Positions 5,120 through 11,116 of a DNA stretch of 11,116 nt are shown here, piece after piece. Under the pieces are notes generated by a model. That model worked only from the letters and a program-made list of their open reading frames with translations, was not told where the DNA came from and did not search any database. Source of the stretch: Sedimentisphaerales bacterium (GTDB lineage Bacteria; Planctomycetota; Phycisphaerae; Sedimentisphaerales; SG8-4); assembly GCA_016928975.1 (NCBI GenBank), contig JAFGJR010000234.1, forward strand, positions 1 through 11,116, read 5' to 3'. The translations under genes and the position numbers were made by a program. Position 1 is the stretch's first letter. Every line of letters begins with the position of its first letter.

Positions 5120-6415
5120 TCAAAGGACGATTTGCTCCTTCTCCGAATCGAACCTGGCGATCTTGCCTTCCCGCAGGCCGAGCATGCCCATTTGCAGCGC
5201 GGTTTGCACATAGTAGGCCAGGTCCATCGGGCTTTCTGTCTCCTTCTTTCCCGAGCGGCAACAGGCCAGGAAGCTCTTCCAGTACCCGGTGAAGTCCTCG
5301 CCGTGCTCAATGGCAAATCGCTGGGGCTTCTTGTTCGAGCCATCCGCCGGGATGAAGACGATCTCATTGCCCTGGAGCGTCAGGGTGCCATCCCAGCCGC
5401 GGATGGTCGGCACCCGGCCCGGAGCCCCGCGACCGCCGGCGGCGCCTTGATAGTCGTTCCCCTGCGTCCCCAGCACGGCGACCGTGATCTTCTCGGGGTA
5501 GTCGATCAGAGCATTGAACGTGTCGGGAATCTCGCGCTCCTGGTAGCGGAACTTGCCGCCGGTGGCGACGACCAGACTGGGCATCTTGACGCCAAGCATG
5601 TAGAGCATGGGCGTCAAGCCATGCGGAAACAGGTCCGTGGAGGGTCCGCCGGCGTAATCCTCGTACATCCGCCACCGGAAGAACCGGCTCACATCGAACG
5701 GCCGCTTCGGGGCGTCACCCAGGAAGGCATCCCAATTCAGGTCCGGGCCGGGCTTGGCGTCGGGGTCGTCGATAGGCATGCCGCGCTCGCCCCAGTCGCC
5801 GACGCGGAAGTAGCCGCACTCCGCGTGGATGGGCTGGCCGATCAGACCGTCCTGGATGAGCTTTCGAATCTGGCGCCACGCGCTGTCGGACATCCCCTGC
5901 GTGCCAAGTTGGAATGCCCGGTCGGATTCGCGGACCGTGTGAGCCAGACGCTTGGTCAACTCGAACTGCCGCCAGTGCGTCACCGGCTTCTCGCAGTATA
6001 CGTGCTTGCCTGCCTTGATCGCATCGATGGCCTGATAGCCGTGAACATGGTCCGGCGTGGAAATGCACACCACGTCCACGTTCGGGTCAGCCAGCAGCTC
6101 GCGATAGTCCATGTACGCCTTGCCGCCGAATCCCTCGGTCCGCTGCTTGAGCCGGGGTCGGTAGGCATCGCACGCCGCGACGATCTCGACGGGCTCCTTC
6201 GCCTGCGTCTTGAGCCAGTGCACCGTCTGAAAGTGTGCCCCGCTGCGCCCGCCGCAGCCGATGAACCCGACGCCGAGCCGTTCGTTGGCACCTCTGGCCG
6301 CCGAGGTGGTTGACGATCCGACGGCTATCCCGGCTGCTGCGACACCGCCTGCCTCTCGCAGGAATTGCCGGCGACTGAACCGGCCGTTGCTGATCGACTC
6401 ACCTGTCTGTCCCAT
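5120..6415 (-). CDS. Gfo/Idh/MocA-family oxidoreductase with Tat signal
   Basis: Members are NAD(P)-dependent dehydrogenases acting mostly on sugars and polyols. At 431 aa this has the family size plus a leader. The leader carries a twin-arginine motif SRRQFL (14-19) followed by a hydrophobic Ala/Gly stretch (23-40), so export folded with cofactor is expected. The Rossmann motif is GFIGCGGRSGAH (50-61), CISTPDH lies at 117-123 and the conserved EKP at 142-144, followed by the substrate domain containing GGPSTDLFPHGL (256-267). Substrate is unknown. AAGGAG (6425-6430) precedes the ATG by 9 nt and lies inside the end of the DUF6807 gene; the two genes overlap by 17 bp, suggesting translational coupling. 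The Tat motif and domain order match many planctomycete paralogues. Confidence 0.93.
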   Translation of the reverse strand: MGQTGESISNGRFSRRQFLREAGGVAAAGIAVGSSTTSAARGANERLGVGFIGCGGRSGAHFQTVHWLKTQAKEPVEIVAACDAYRPRLKQRTEGFGGKAYMDYRELLADPNVDVVCISTPDHVHGYQAIDAIKAGKHVYCEKPVTHWRQFELTKRLAHTVRESDRAFQLGTQGMSDSAWRQIRKLIQDGLIGQPIHAECGYFRVGDWGERGMPIDDPDAKPGPDLNWDAFLGDAPKRPFDVSRFFRWRMYEDYAGGPSTDLFPHGLTPMLYMLGVKMPSLVVATGGKFRYQEREIPDTFNALIDYPEKITVAVLGTQGNDYQGAAGGRGAPGRVPTIRGWDGTLTLQGNEIVFIPADGSNKKPQRFAIEHGEDFTGYWKSFLACCRSGKKETESPMDLAYYVQTALQMGMLGLREGKIARFDSEKEQIVL

Positions 6416-7397
6416 CTTGTGTCACTCCTTCCACTGTCTTTGGACCCTGCGAGTAATCCCCAACAAACCACTGGTACGCCTGATTGACACGGTCTTTGCT
6501 GACCTTACCGTCCCAGGCCACAATCGCGTACCGCAACACGAGCCTCTCGCCGGCGGACAGGGTCAGCGGCCTCTCGTGGAGGTTCAGCGTGGCCGACAGG
6601 TACGCAAAGGGCTTGGCCATCGTAAACCACATCGTGGGATGGCGAGGGTTGTCCGGGTGTCCGAGCATGGCCACGGTGACCGGTTTGCCGTCGATGGCGG
6701 CGGTATATGCGCACCAGCTCGATTGGACGAGTCTCTCTTCGCCGCGAAAGACGGTCCCCTCCCTGCCATCGGCATTGAAGAACTCGCCCCCGTCCATTGC
6801 CCGGACGAACCTCATGCCGAGCCCGAAGTAGTGCGAGCCGGAGAGAGTCACGGACTGCTTGGCCTTCGGAACGCTCAGGTCGCTCCGCCAGACCACGACA
6901 GTCGCTCCCAGTATGCCGGCCTGGCAGACCTCAACGGTGCGTCGCTCCGCCAACTCCCCCTTGCGGCCTGTGGCATCCAGCCAGACCGGACCCACGATGA
7001 AGCCGGCGCTGGGTCCTCCCCCATGCTGAGCGATCACCACCTGGGGCGCCGGTCCCTCCACCTGCCGTCCTGCGGCGGGCGTTTCCTCCCAGAAGTTGAC
7101 GCCATCGACCGCCACCGCGTACATCAGGCCGTGATGGTGCAGATGATCGTGAGGCGCATCGAGCAACACGTTCAAGCCGCCGGGCGTAAAAAGCTCTCTG
7201 ACGTACGGCTTGAACGGCACATCACTATAACGGTACTTCAGCAACGGCGTGCCCGCCGCATGAATCGCTATGGAGTTCGCATCCACCGTGACTGCCAGCG
7301 GGCGATCCCCGGCAGCCGCATATGACGACAGCCCGGTTGCGAGGCAGCACGCCACAACCAGCGCCACCGTGCGGAAACTCGACTGGCTGCTATTCAT
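6399..7397 (-). CDS. exported DUF6807 (PmoA-type) protein
   Basis: The 332-residue protein starts with a signal peptide (hydrophobic 10-25, likely cleavage after YAAA at 29), so it is secreted or periplasmic. The family-defining block is PYVRELFTPGGLNVL (64-78), then DHLHHHG (84-90) and DGVNFWEE (98-105). Later conserved pieces are GLGMRF (192-197), MLGHPDNPRHPTMWF (244-258) and ERLVLRYAIVAWDG (284-297). The His-rich block suggests a metal- or sugar-binding site. The 'methane oxygenase PmoA' name attached to this family is misleading; members are common beside sugar-degradation genes in planctomycetes and Bacteroidetes-like bacteria. The ATG has AAGGGAG at 7403-7409. It lies 13 bp after the isomerase gene and overlaps the Gfo/Idh gene. 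Biochemical function is unknown. Confidence 0.88.
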   Translation of the reverse strand: MNSSQSSFRTVALVVACCLATGLSSYAAAGDRPLAVTVDANSIAIHAAGTPLLKYRYSDVPFKPYVRELFTPGGLNVLLDAPHDHLHHHGLMYAVAVDGVNFWEETPAAGRQVEGPAPQVVIAQHGGGPSAGFIVGPVWLDATGRKGELAERRTVEVCQAGILGATVVVWRSDLSVPKAKQSVTLSGSHYFGLGMRFVRAMDGGEFFNADGREGTVFRGEERLVQSSWCAYTAAIDGKPVTVAMLGHPDNPRHPTMWFTMAKPFAYLSATLNLHERPLTLSAGERLVLRYAIVAWDGKVSKDRVNQAYQWFVGDYSQGPKTVEGVTQDGTDR

Positions 7398-7410
7398 CTT
7401 TGCTCCCTTC

Positions 7411-8235
7411 TCACACGAATTGTCGCAGATGCTTGATGCTTCGCTCGGCCTGCTCGATCGTGCCGCACTCGACGCTCAGAACGATGTCGCGGCGGACCGT
7501 CTTGCAGATTCGAACCACCTGCTTCCAGTCGATGACGCCGTCGCCGCAGGCGCAGCCGGCCGGCGTGCCAGTGACCTTGCCCCGCTCGGCTTGCGAGTGC
7601 TGGATGGAAATGTCCTTGGCGTGAAGGTGGACCAGTCTGTCCTTCACATGCTGGAGCCATTTGATCGGGTCGTGGCCGCTGAGATACGAGTTGCCCGTGT
7701 CGAAGTTGATGCCGATGGCCGGGGAATCCACGAGACCCCAGATGCGGTCGAGGCCGGCGGGAGTCTTGCTGTACTGCTGGTGCGGCTCCAATCCGATCAG
7801 GATGCCTCGGTTCTCGGCAAACGCCGCTGCCTCCGTCAGGGTGTACTTCATCAGGACGTGGTCCTCCTGCTTCGTCGTCCACCGCGGCTTGGGACCTTCA
7901 TCCGTGTTCACCACCGGCGCTCCGCACTCGGCGGCGAAGCGAATCGCCTGCTTGAGGTAGTTGCCGCTCACGTCGGGGCGGCAGAGCGGCGTATGAGCAG
8001 AAAGGCCCGACAGCTTCACACCTGCCTTCTCACAGATCTGCCTGACGCGACACGGATCGTCCAACATCGACAACGTCATGTAGTATCCGGCCTCGCTCAT
8101 CAGTTCGCGTCCCAGATGCACCCACGGCTCGACGTACTCGTAGCCCAGTTCGGCTGCCTTGTTGACGCCCCACTCGAACGGCTTGTCCGCATGGCGCACG
8201 AACTCCATGTTCACCCCAATGCGTACTTTTCCCAT
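7411..8235 (-). CDS. sugar phosphate isomerase/epimerase-like TIM barrel (xylose-isomerase-like)
   Basis: The 274-residue protein has no signal peptide and is likely cytosolic. It fits the AP-endonuclease-2/xylose-isomerase-like barrel fold. Likely metal ligands on successive strands are Glu150 (LIGLEPH), Asp179 (INFDTGN), His205 in HLHAKD (203-208) and Glu256 (LSVECG). GDGVIDW (231-237) is the usual late barrel loop. Such enzymes isomerise or epimerise keto-sugars, inositols or related compounds, but the substrate cannot be read from sequence. The ATG has AAGGAG (8243-8248) 7 nt upstream. The gene leads the DUF6807-Gfo/Idh cluster, and a perfect inverted repeat lies between it and the permease, so it may have its own control. 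Its partners suggest a sugar or polyol route. Confidence 0.9.
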   Translation of the reverse strand: MGKVRIGVNMEFVRHADKPFEWGVNKAAELGYEYVEPWVHLGRELMSEAGYYMTLSMLDDPCRVRQICEKAGVKLSGLSAHTPLCRPDVSGNYLKQAIRFAAECGAPVVNTDEGPKPRWTTKQEDHVLMKYTLTEAAAFAENRGILIGLEPHQQYSKTPAGLDRIWGLVDSPAIGINFDTGNSYLSGHDPIKWLQHVKDRLVHLHAKDISIQHSQAERGKVTGTPAGCACGDGVIDWKQVVRICKTVRRDIVLSVECGTIEQAERSIKHLRQFV

Positions 8236-8269
8236 CGCTGCACTCCTTCAGAAATTGCGTCACGTTAAT

Positions 8270-8286
8270 GGTGTGCGATGCACACC
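8270..8286. promoter_or_regulatory. perfect inverted repeat between permease and isomerase genes
   Basis: GGTGTGC-gat-GCACACC is a perfect 7-bp inverted repeat with a 3-nt centre in the 64-bp gap. It begins 34 bp before the isomerase start. On the minus strand ATTAACG follows rather than a T-run, so it is a weak terminator candidate. An operator or mRNA processing hairpin is equally likely. No clear promoter is visible in the gap. Confidence 0.4.
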
Positions 8287-8299
8287 CTGCGTCCTTTGT

Positions 8300-9664
8300 C
8301 TATGCGGCCCCGCCCGAGAACAGGTTCTTGATCCCCGCGGAGGCCCCGGGGACATACTCGACGATCACAAACAGCAGCGACAGCCCGGCAATCACCCACA
8401 TCGCCAGCCTCACCTCGCGGACCTTGCCCGAAAGCACCTTGAGGATGACAAACGAGAGAAAGCCGAAGGCCAACCCCGTGCTGATGCTGTAGCTCAACGC
8501 GATCGTCACCATAATCACAAAAGCCGGGAACCCTTCCTCCAGATTGTCGAAGTCGATTTTCCTGACCTCTCTCATCATGAAGAGGCCGACCATGATCAGG
8601 GCCGGGGCGGTGGCATACGCAGGCACAACGCCCACCAGCGGCGCGAGCGGAACGGCAAGGAGGAAGAGGACTCCGGTGACAACCGACGCGAGGCCGGTTC
8701 GGCCGCCCTGCGCGATGCCCGCCGCCGACTCGATGTACGAGGTGGTCGTGGAGGTGCCGACAAGCGCCCCAACCATCGTCGCGGCCGCATCGATCCCGAG
8801 AAGCCGATCCAGACGTTCGATCCTGCCCTGCCCGTCGACCATCCCCGCCTGATGGGAACACGCCACCAGCGTCCCAATACTGTCAAACATGTCGATGAAC
8901 ATCAACGTGAAAACACTACCGATGAATCCCCACTTCAGGGCGCCGAGGATGTCCAACTGGAGGGCGACATGGCCCAGGGGAACGTGGGTCGTCACGAGCT
9001 GCTGCGGCAATTCCACCTTGCCGAACAGCGCCGCGATGATCGTGGCGACCACGATGCCCGCGAGAAGCCCGCCGGTGACCTTGAGCCTCTCGAAAACGAT
9101 CATGACGAGCAGTCCGGCCAGTCCAATGAGCAGCGTCGCGGTCAGCGGGCCGGCCCGGACCAGCGTGTGCTCATCCGCCACGACCAGGCCCAGGTTCACC
9201 AAACCCATGAACGTGATGAATAGCCCGATGCCTACCGCGATGGCGGAGATGAGCGACGAGGGGATCGCCGTCACCAGACGTTTGCGAAGGCCCAGCAGCG
9301 TCAGGGTGAGGAAGAACAACCCCGAAAGAAACACAGCGCCCAGGGCAGTCTGCCACGTCATCCTGCCCGAGATCAGCAGTGCCGCGAAGAAGGCATTCAG
9401 GCCCATTCCCGGAGCCATCGCGATCGGCGCGTTCGCCAGCAATCCAACCGCCAGGGTCCCGATTCCGGCGGCCACACAAGTTGCGGCGACCAGGCCCTGC
9501 TTGTCCATCTTCTCGATGCCGCTGATGTCAATCCCCTCAAGGCTCAGGATGGCGGGATTGACGAAGATGATATACGCCATCGTCAGGAAGGTCGTCAGCC
9601 CCGCGACGACTTCCGTACGAACGTTGGTCTGCTTGCTGCCGAGCTGGAAGTACTTCACAACCAT
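8300..9664 (-). CDS. NCS2-family (AzgA-type) purine permease
   Basis: The 454-residue inner-membrane protein is mostly hydrophobic segments and has the usual length for AzgA-like NCS2 transporters, which import adenine, guanine or hypoxanthine by proton symport. Signatures are APGMGLNAFF (84-93), FIDMFDSIGTLVA (256-268) and GTSTTTSYIESAAG (303-316), followed by GGRTGLASVVTG. These place it with the PbuG/AdeP/GhxP group, not the uracil/xanthine group; which purine it prefers cannot be told. The ATG has GAGGGG 5 nt upstream. It follows the lipoprotein nucleosidase by only 9 bp, so the two are almost certainly one operon: a base freed outside the cytoplasm could be taken up by this permease. Confidence 0.95.
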   Translation of the reverse strand: MVVKYFQLGSKQTNVRTEVVAGLTTFLTMAYIIFVNPAILSLEGIDISGIEKMDKQGLVAATCVAAGIGTLAVGLLANAPIAMAPGMGLNAFFAALLISGRMTWQTALGAVFLSGLFFLTLTLLGLRKRLVTAIPSSLISAIAVGIGLFITFMGLVNLGLVVADEHTLVRAGPLTATLLIGLAGLLVMIVFERLKVTGGLLAGIVVATIIAALFGKVELPQQLVTTHVPLGHVALQLDILGALKWGFIGSVFTLMFIDMFDSIGTLVACSHQAGMVDGQGRIERLDRLLGIDAAATMVGALVGTSTTTSYIESAAGIAQGGRTGLASVVTGVLFLLAVPLAPLVGVVPAYATAPALIMVGLFMMREVRKIDFDNLEEGFPAFVIMVTIALSYSISTGLAFGFLSFVILKVLSGKVREVRLAMWVIAGLSLLFVIVEYVPGASAGIKNLFSGGAA

Positions 9665-9673
9665 TTTGTCCCC

Positions 9674-10543
9674 TCACCTGAGACTCTCGCGCCTGTCACC
9701 CCACGATCCCAGGCACTGGATAATTCCGGCGACGAGCGTAGCCGAGTTCCTCGCCGCCATGTCGTAGAATAGCTGCTTGTCGATCACCGCGCTCTCGTCG
9801 GCCTTGTCGCTCATGCTGCGAATGACCAGGCAGCCGATGCGTCGCTGGTAGCAAACCTGGGCAACGGCGGCCCCTTCCATCTCCACCGCATCGGCCCTGA
9901 GCTTCTCCTGAAGCTCTCGACACTTCTCTTTGGAGGCCACGAAGGCATCGCCCGTGACAATCGTCCCGGTGACAATCCTGGGAGGTCGCCGGCCGCTCTG
10001 GAGGTCGATGGGGTCAAACGCCACTCTGCGGGCGGCGCAGTCCGCGGCTGCCAGGAGACTCGGATCGCCGGGGAAGAAGACGGGATTGTCCTCGCCGGTG
10101 AGGCGGTTCTTGACGCCCCCGTGCTCCATGCCCTCGGGCCACAGTGTCCCCATGTCGTGGTGGGCCGTTCGCCTGGCGATCACGATATCGCCGGGCTCCA
10201 GGTTCGGATCGATGGCTCCCGCAATTCCGGTGACGATGACGCGAGTCGGGTGGAAATGCTCGATCAGCAGTGTCGTCGTCATGGCCGCATTGACCTTGCC
10301 GACCCCCGTCCACGCGACGACCAAGGGTGTGCCGCCGAGCCGGCCGGACATGAACGCAATGCCCTCGACCTCCTGCACCCTGGCATCGGTGAGCGTCTTC
10401 TCCAGCAGCTCGACCTCCGGCCGGAACGCCCCCAGCACCGCCAGGCGGTTCCCAGGGACCTCGCCGCGCATCGGTGAGGAACGGCAGGAGGTCAGCAGGG
10501 CCGCTACTGTCAGGCAGACTGCCGCGAGAAGATGTCGGTTCAT
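9674..10543 (-). CDS. lipoprotein MTA/SAH-nucleosidase-like enzyme
   Basis: The product (289 aa) belongs to the nucleoside phosphorylase/MTA-SAH nucleosidase superfamily. Its N-terminus is a lipoprotein signal: MNRHLL, a hydrophobic stretch, then lipobox LTSC with Cys20. The next residue is Arg, so no Asp+2 inner-membrane retention signal is present. Residues matching E. coli MTAN are Glu43 (FRPEVELL), Glu223 in AVEMEGAA (219-226) and Asp246 (SMSDKAD). The TGSAGG motif is TGIAGA (105-110), so the ribose-contacting Ser is Ile. Catalysis looks possible but the substrate may differ from MTA/SAH. I chose ATG 10543: it has AGGAG 4 nt upstream and gives a lipoprotein signal; the longer frame runs into the tRNA. 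The purine permease follows by 9 bp. Confidence 0.9.
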   Translation of the reverse strand: MNRHLLAAVCLTVAALLTSCRSSPMRGEVPGNRLAVLGAFRPEVELLEKTLTDARVQEVEGIAFMSGRLGGTPLVVAWTGVGKVNAAMTTTLLIEHFHPTRVIVTGIAGAIDPNLEPGDIVIARRTAHHDMGTLWPEGMEHGGVKNRLTGEDNPVFFPGDPSLLAAADCAARRVAFDPIDLQSGRRPPRIVTGTIVTGDAFVASKEKCRELQEKLRADAVEMEGAAVAQVCYQRRIGCLVIRSMSDKADESAVIDKQLFYDMAARNSATLVAGIIQCLGSWGDRRESLR

Positions 10544-10616
10544 GCTTCTCCTGCTCCAACCGTGAGAGTCAAGTTGTCCGTCGATGGTCGCCGGACGATC
10601 CCTGGCCTGTGACCAA

Positions 10617-10700
10617 TGCGAGCGAGAGGAGTCGAACCTCCACGTCCTTTCGGACACCAGGTCCTAAGCCTGGCGCGTATGCCAATTCCGCCACGCTCGC
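10617..10700 (-). tRNA. tRNA-Leu (anticodon UAG)
   Basis: The minus strand folds into a class II tRNA. The 7-bp acceptor stem is GCGAGCG (5' side, 10694-10700) with CGCTCGC (3' side, 10618-10624), and the discriminator base is A (10617), as in leucine tRNAs. The D-arm contains AATTGGCATACGC. The anticodon stem CCAGG/CCTGG encloses the loop CTTAGGA, giving anticodon TAG. The long variable arm TGTCC-gaaa-GGACG is typical of Leu. The T-arm has GGAGG-TTCGACT-CCTCT. CCA is not encoded. It decodes CUA and, by wobble, other CUN codons. Confidence 0.96.
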
Positions 10701-10754
10701 AGCGAGAGCTGCCGTCCCCACCAGCCGGACGGCCACGCTCCGGCGGCCTTTCTC

Positions 10755-10783
10755 ATTATGACCCTTTTGCCGCCCCCCATCAA
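10755..10783 (-). promoter_or_regulatory. sigma70 promoter of tRNA-Leu
   Basis: On the minus strand TTGATG (10778-10783) and CATAAT (10755-10760) are separated by exactly 17 bp. They match four of six and five of six consensus positions. The expected start near 10748 gives a leader of roughly 48 nt before the mature tRNA. The same transcript may continue into the nucleosidase gene 73 bp past the tRNA, since I see no separate promoter or terminator there. Confidence 0.6.
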
Positions 10784-10871
10784 CGGAAAATCACGGCTCG
10801 CCCATGCCGACGTCGCGCCCGGCTCCCGCCGATGCAACCGCTGATGAACGCCGCATTCCGCAGTCACGTCA

Positions 10872-10890
10872 TTCCCGACCCGATCGGGAA
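10872..10890. repeat. short palindrome of the CATTCCCG...CGGGAA family
   Basis: TTCCCGA (10872-10878) and TCGGGAA (10884-10890) form a perfect 7-bp stem with a 5-nt loop, flanked by GTCA on the left and CCCATCC on the right. The outer arms resemble those of the element at 674-741. Confidence 0.65.
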
Positions 10891-10902
10891 CCCATCCACG
10901 TC

Positions 10903-10971
10903 ATTGCGAGCGCAACCTTGCCCTCGACCCCTGATCGAGTCAGGGGCAGGCTCTGATCGGGGGGCGGCAAT
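10903..10971. repeat. nested palindromic element, copy B of the 45-nt module
   Basis: The module at 10919-10963 is the inverted counterpart of 681-725, 44 of 45 bases identical. Within it CCCCTGA (10928-10934) and TCAGGGG (10940-10946) form a perfect 7-bp hairpin. Here the outer arms are ATTGC (10903-10907) and GCAAT (10967-10971) in a GTCATTGCGAGCG...GGCAATCTCC context. That matches a different, widespread short palindrome rather than the CATTCCCGC arms that surround copy A. Confidence 0.75.
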
Positions 10972-10985
10972 CTCCTTTTCATGTC

Positions 10986-11005
10986 ATTCCTGCGCAAGCA
11001 GGAAT
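10986..11005. repeat. perfect hairpin with GCAA tetraloop, CATTCCTGC family
   Basis: ATTCCTGC (10986-10993), loop GCAA, GCAGGAAT (10998-11005): a perfect 8-bp stem with a GNRA loop, flanked by GTC and CCAGG. It is the simple, uninterrupted form of the palindrome whose arms enclose the module at 674-741. Confidence 0.75.
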
Positions 11006-11116
11006 CCAGGCCTCTTCAACCGTGGAGTTCTTGGCGCGGCTTCGCTTCGCTCAGCCGCAACCAAAATAGATGAAAGGCGTTGCTCTTTCGTGTACGGTAG
11101 GGTTTGCAAAAGACCA

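Larger units (their letters stand above)
10701..11116. other. 416-bp stretch with no gene, rich in palindromic repeats
   Basis: Apart from the tRNA promoter (10755-10783) I see no coding gene here. The right half holds three consecutive hairpin repeats (10872-10890, 10903-10971, 10986-11005) and a weaker one, GCGGCT...AGCCGC (11036-11058). An ATG at 11070 opens a short plus-strand frame to the window edge, but no ribosome-binding site precedes it, so I do not call it. The region looks like a landing zone for dispersed palindromes between two transcription units. Confidence 0.6.

Noticed and set aside
5085..5261. Extended N-terminus of the coiled-coil protein up to 5261
   Set aside because: The extension overlaps the end of the Gfo/Idh gene and places a clear signal peptide internally; ATG 5084 has AAGGAAGG just upstream.
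10544..10657. Extended N-terminus of the nucleosidase up to 10657
   Set aside because: The extension runs into tRNA-Leu and would bury the lipoprotein signal; the ATG at 10543 has its own ribosome-binding site.
11070..11116. Start of a rightward gene (ATG opening MKGVALSCTVGFAKD)
   Set aside because: Only 15 codons are visible, with no Shine-Dalgarno sequence or recognisable motif.

Overview
This is a GC-rich chromosomal window in which every confidently identified gene reads on the minus strand. The gene content points to a planctomycete (Planctomycetota, perhaps Phycisphaerae-like). The evidence is a Tat-targeted Gfo/Idh/MocA oxidoreductase next to a DUF6807 (PmoA-type) protein and a xylose-isomerase-like TIM barrel, an exported Met/Glu/Arg-rich coiled-coil protein, and an array of 'AAACAAAGCCAATT' repeats whose frames spell NKAN/KQSQ-like peptides that I associate, from memory, with planctomycete genomes. 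This assignment is inference; no phylogenetic marker was searched.

Layout in the direction of transcription (high to low coordinates). 10701-11116 is non-coding, with palindromic hairpin repeats and a good sigma70 promoter for tRNA-Leu(UAG) (10617-10700). Next come a lipoprotein MTA/SAH-nucleosidase-like enzyme (9674-10543) and, 9 bp on, an NCS2/AzgA purine permease (8300-9664). After a 64-bp gap with a perfect inverted repeat comes a tight cluster: sugar isomerase/epimerase-like TIM barrel (7411-8235), exported DUF6807 protein (6399-7397), Tat-signal Gfo/Idh oxidoreductase (5120-6415, overlapping the previous gene by 17 bp), and a secreted coiled-coil protein (4059-5084). After a spacer with its own structure and a possible -10 box comes a one-carbon pair: fhs (formate-THF ligase, GTG start at 3795) and folD (1056-1949), separated by an AT-rich nested hairpin.

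Functionally there are three modules. The nucleosidase and permease fit purine salvage from outside the cytoplasm. The isomerase, DUF6807 and Gfo/Idh genes fit modification or breakdown of an unknown sugar or polyol. Fhs and FolD convert formate and THF to 10-formyl-, methenyl- and methylene-THF for purine synthesis or C1 assimilation. The Fhs is intact but departs from the familiar sequence at several conserved motifs.

The left kilobase (1-1055) has no large gene. It holds the possible start of a leftward gene cut by the edge, a 36-codon small ORF, a perfect palindrome beside a near-consensus plus-strand sigma70 promoter (TTGACA-17-TACAAT), and an array of seven 'caaagccaat' repeats, the last five at 54-59 bp spacing. 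A 45-nt module inside this array recurs with one mismatch, inverted, at the far right of the window, where it is nested in a different hairpin. The array with its promoter, and the modular hairpins, are the parts least explained by known gene families.
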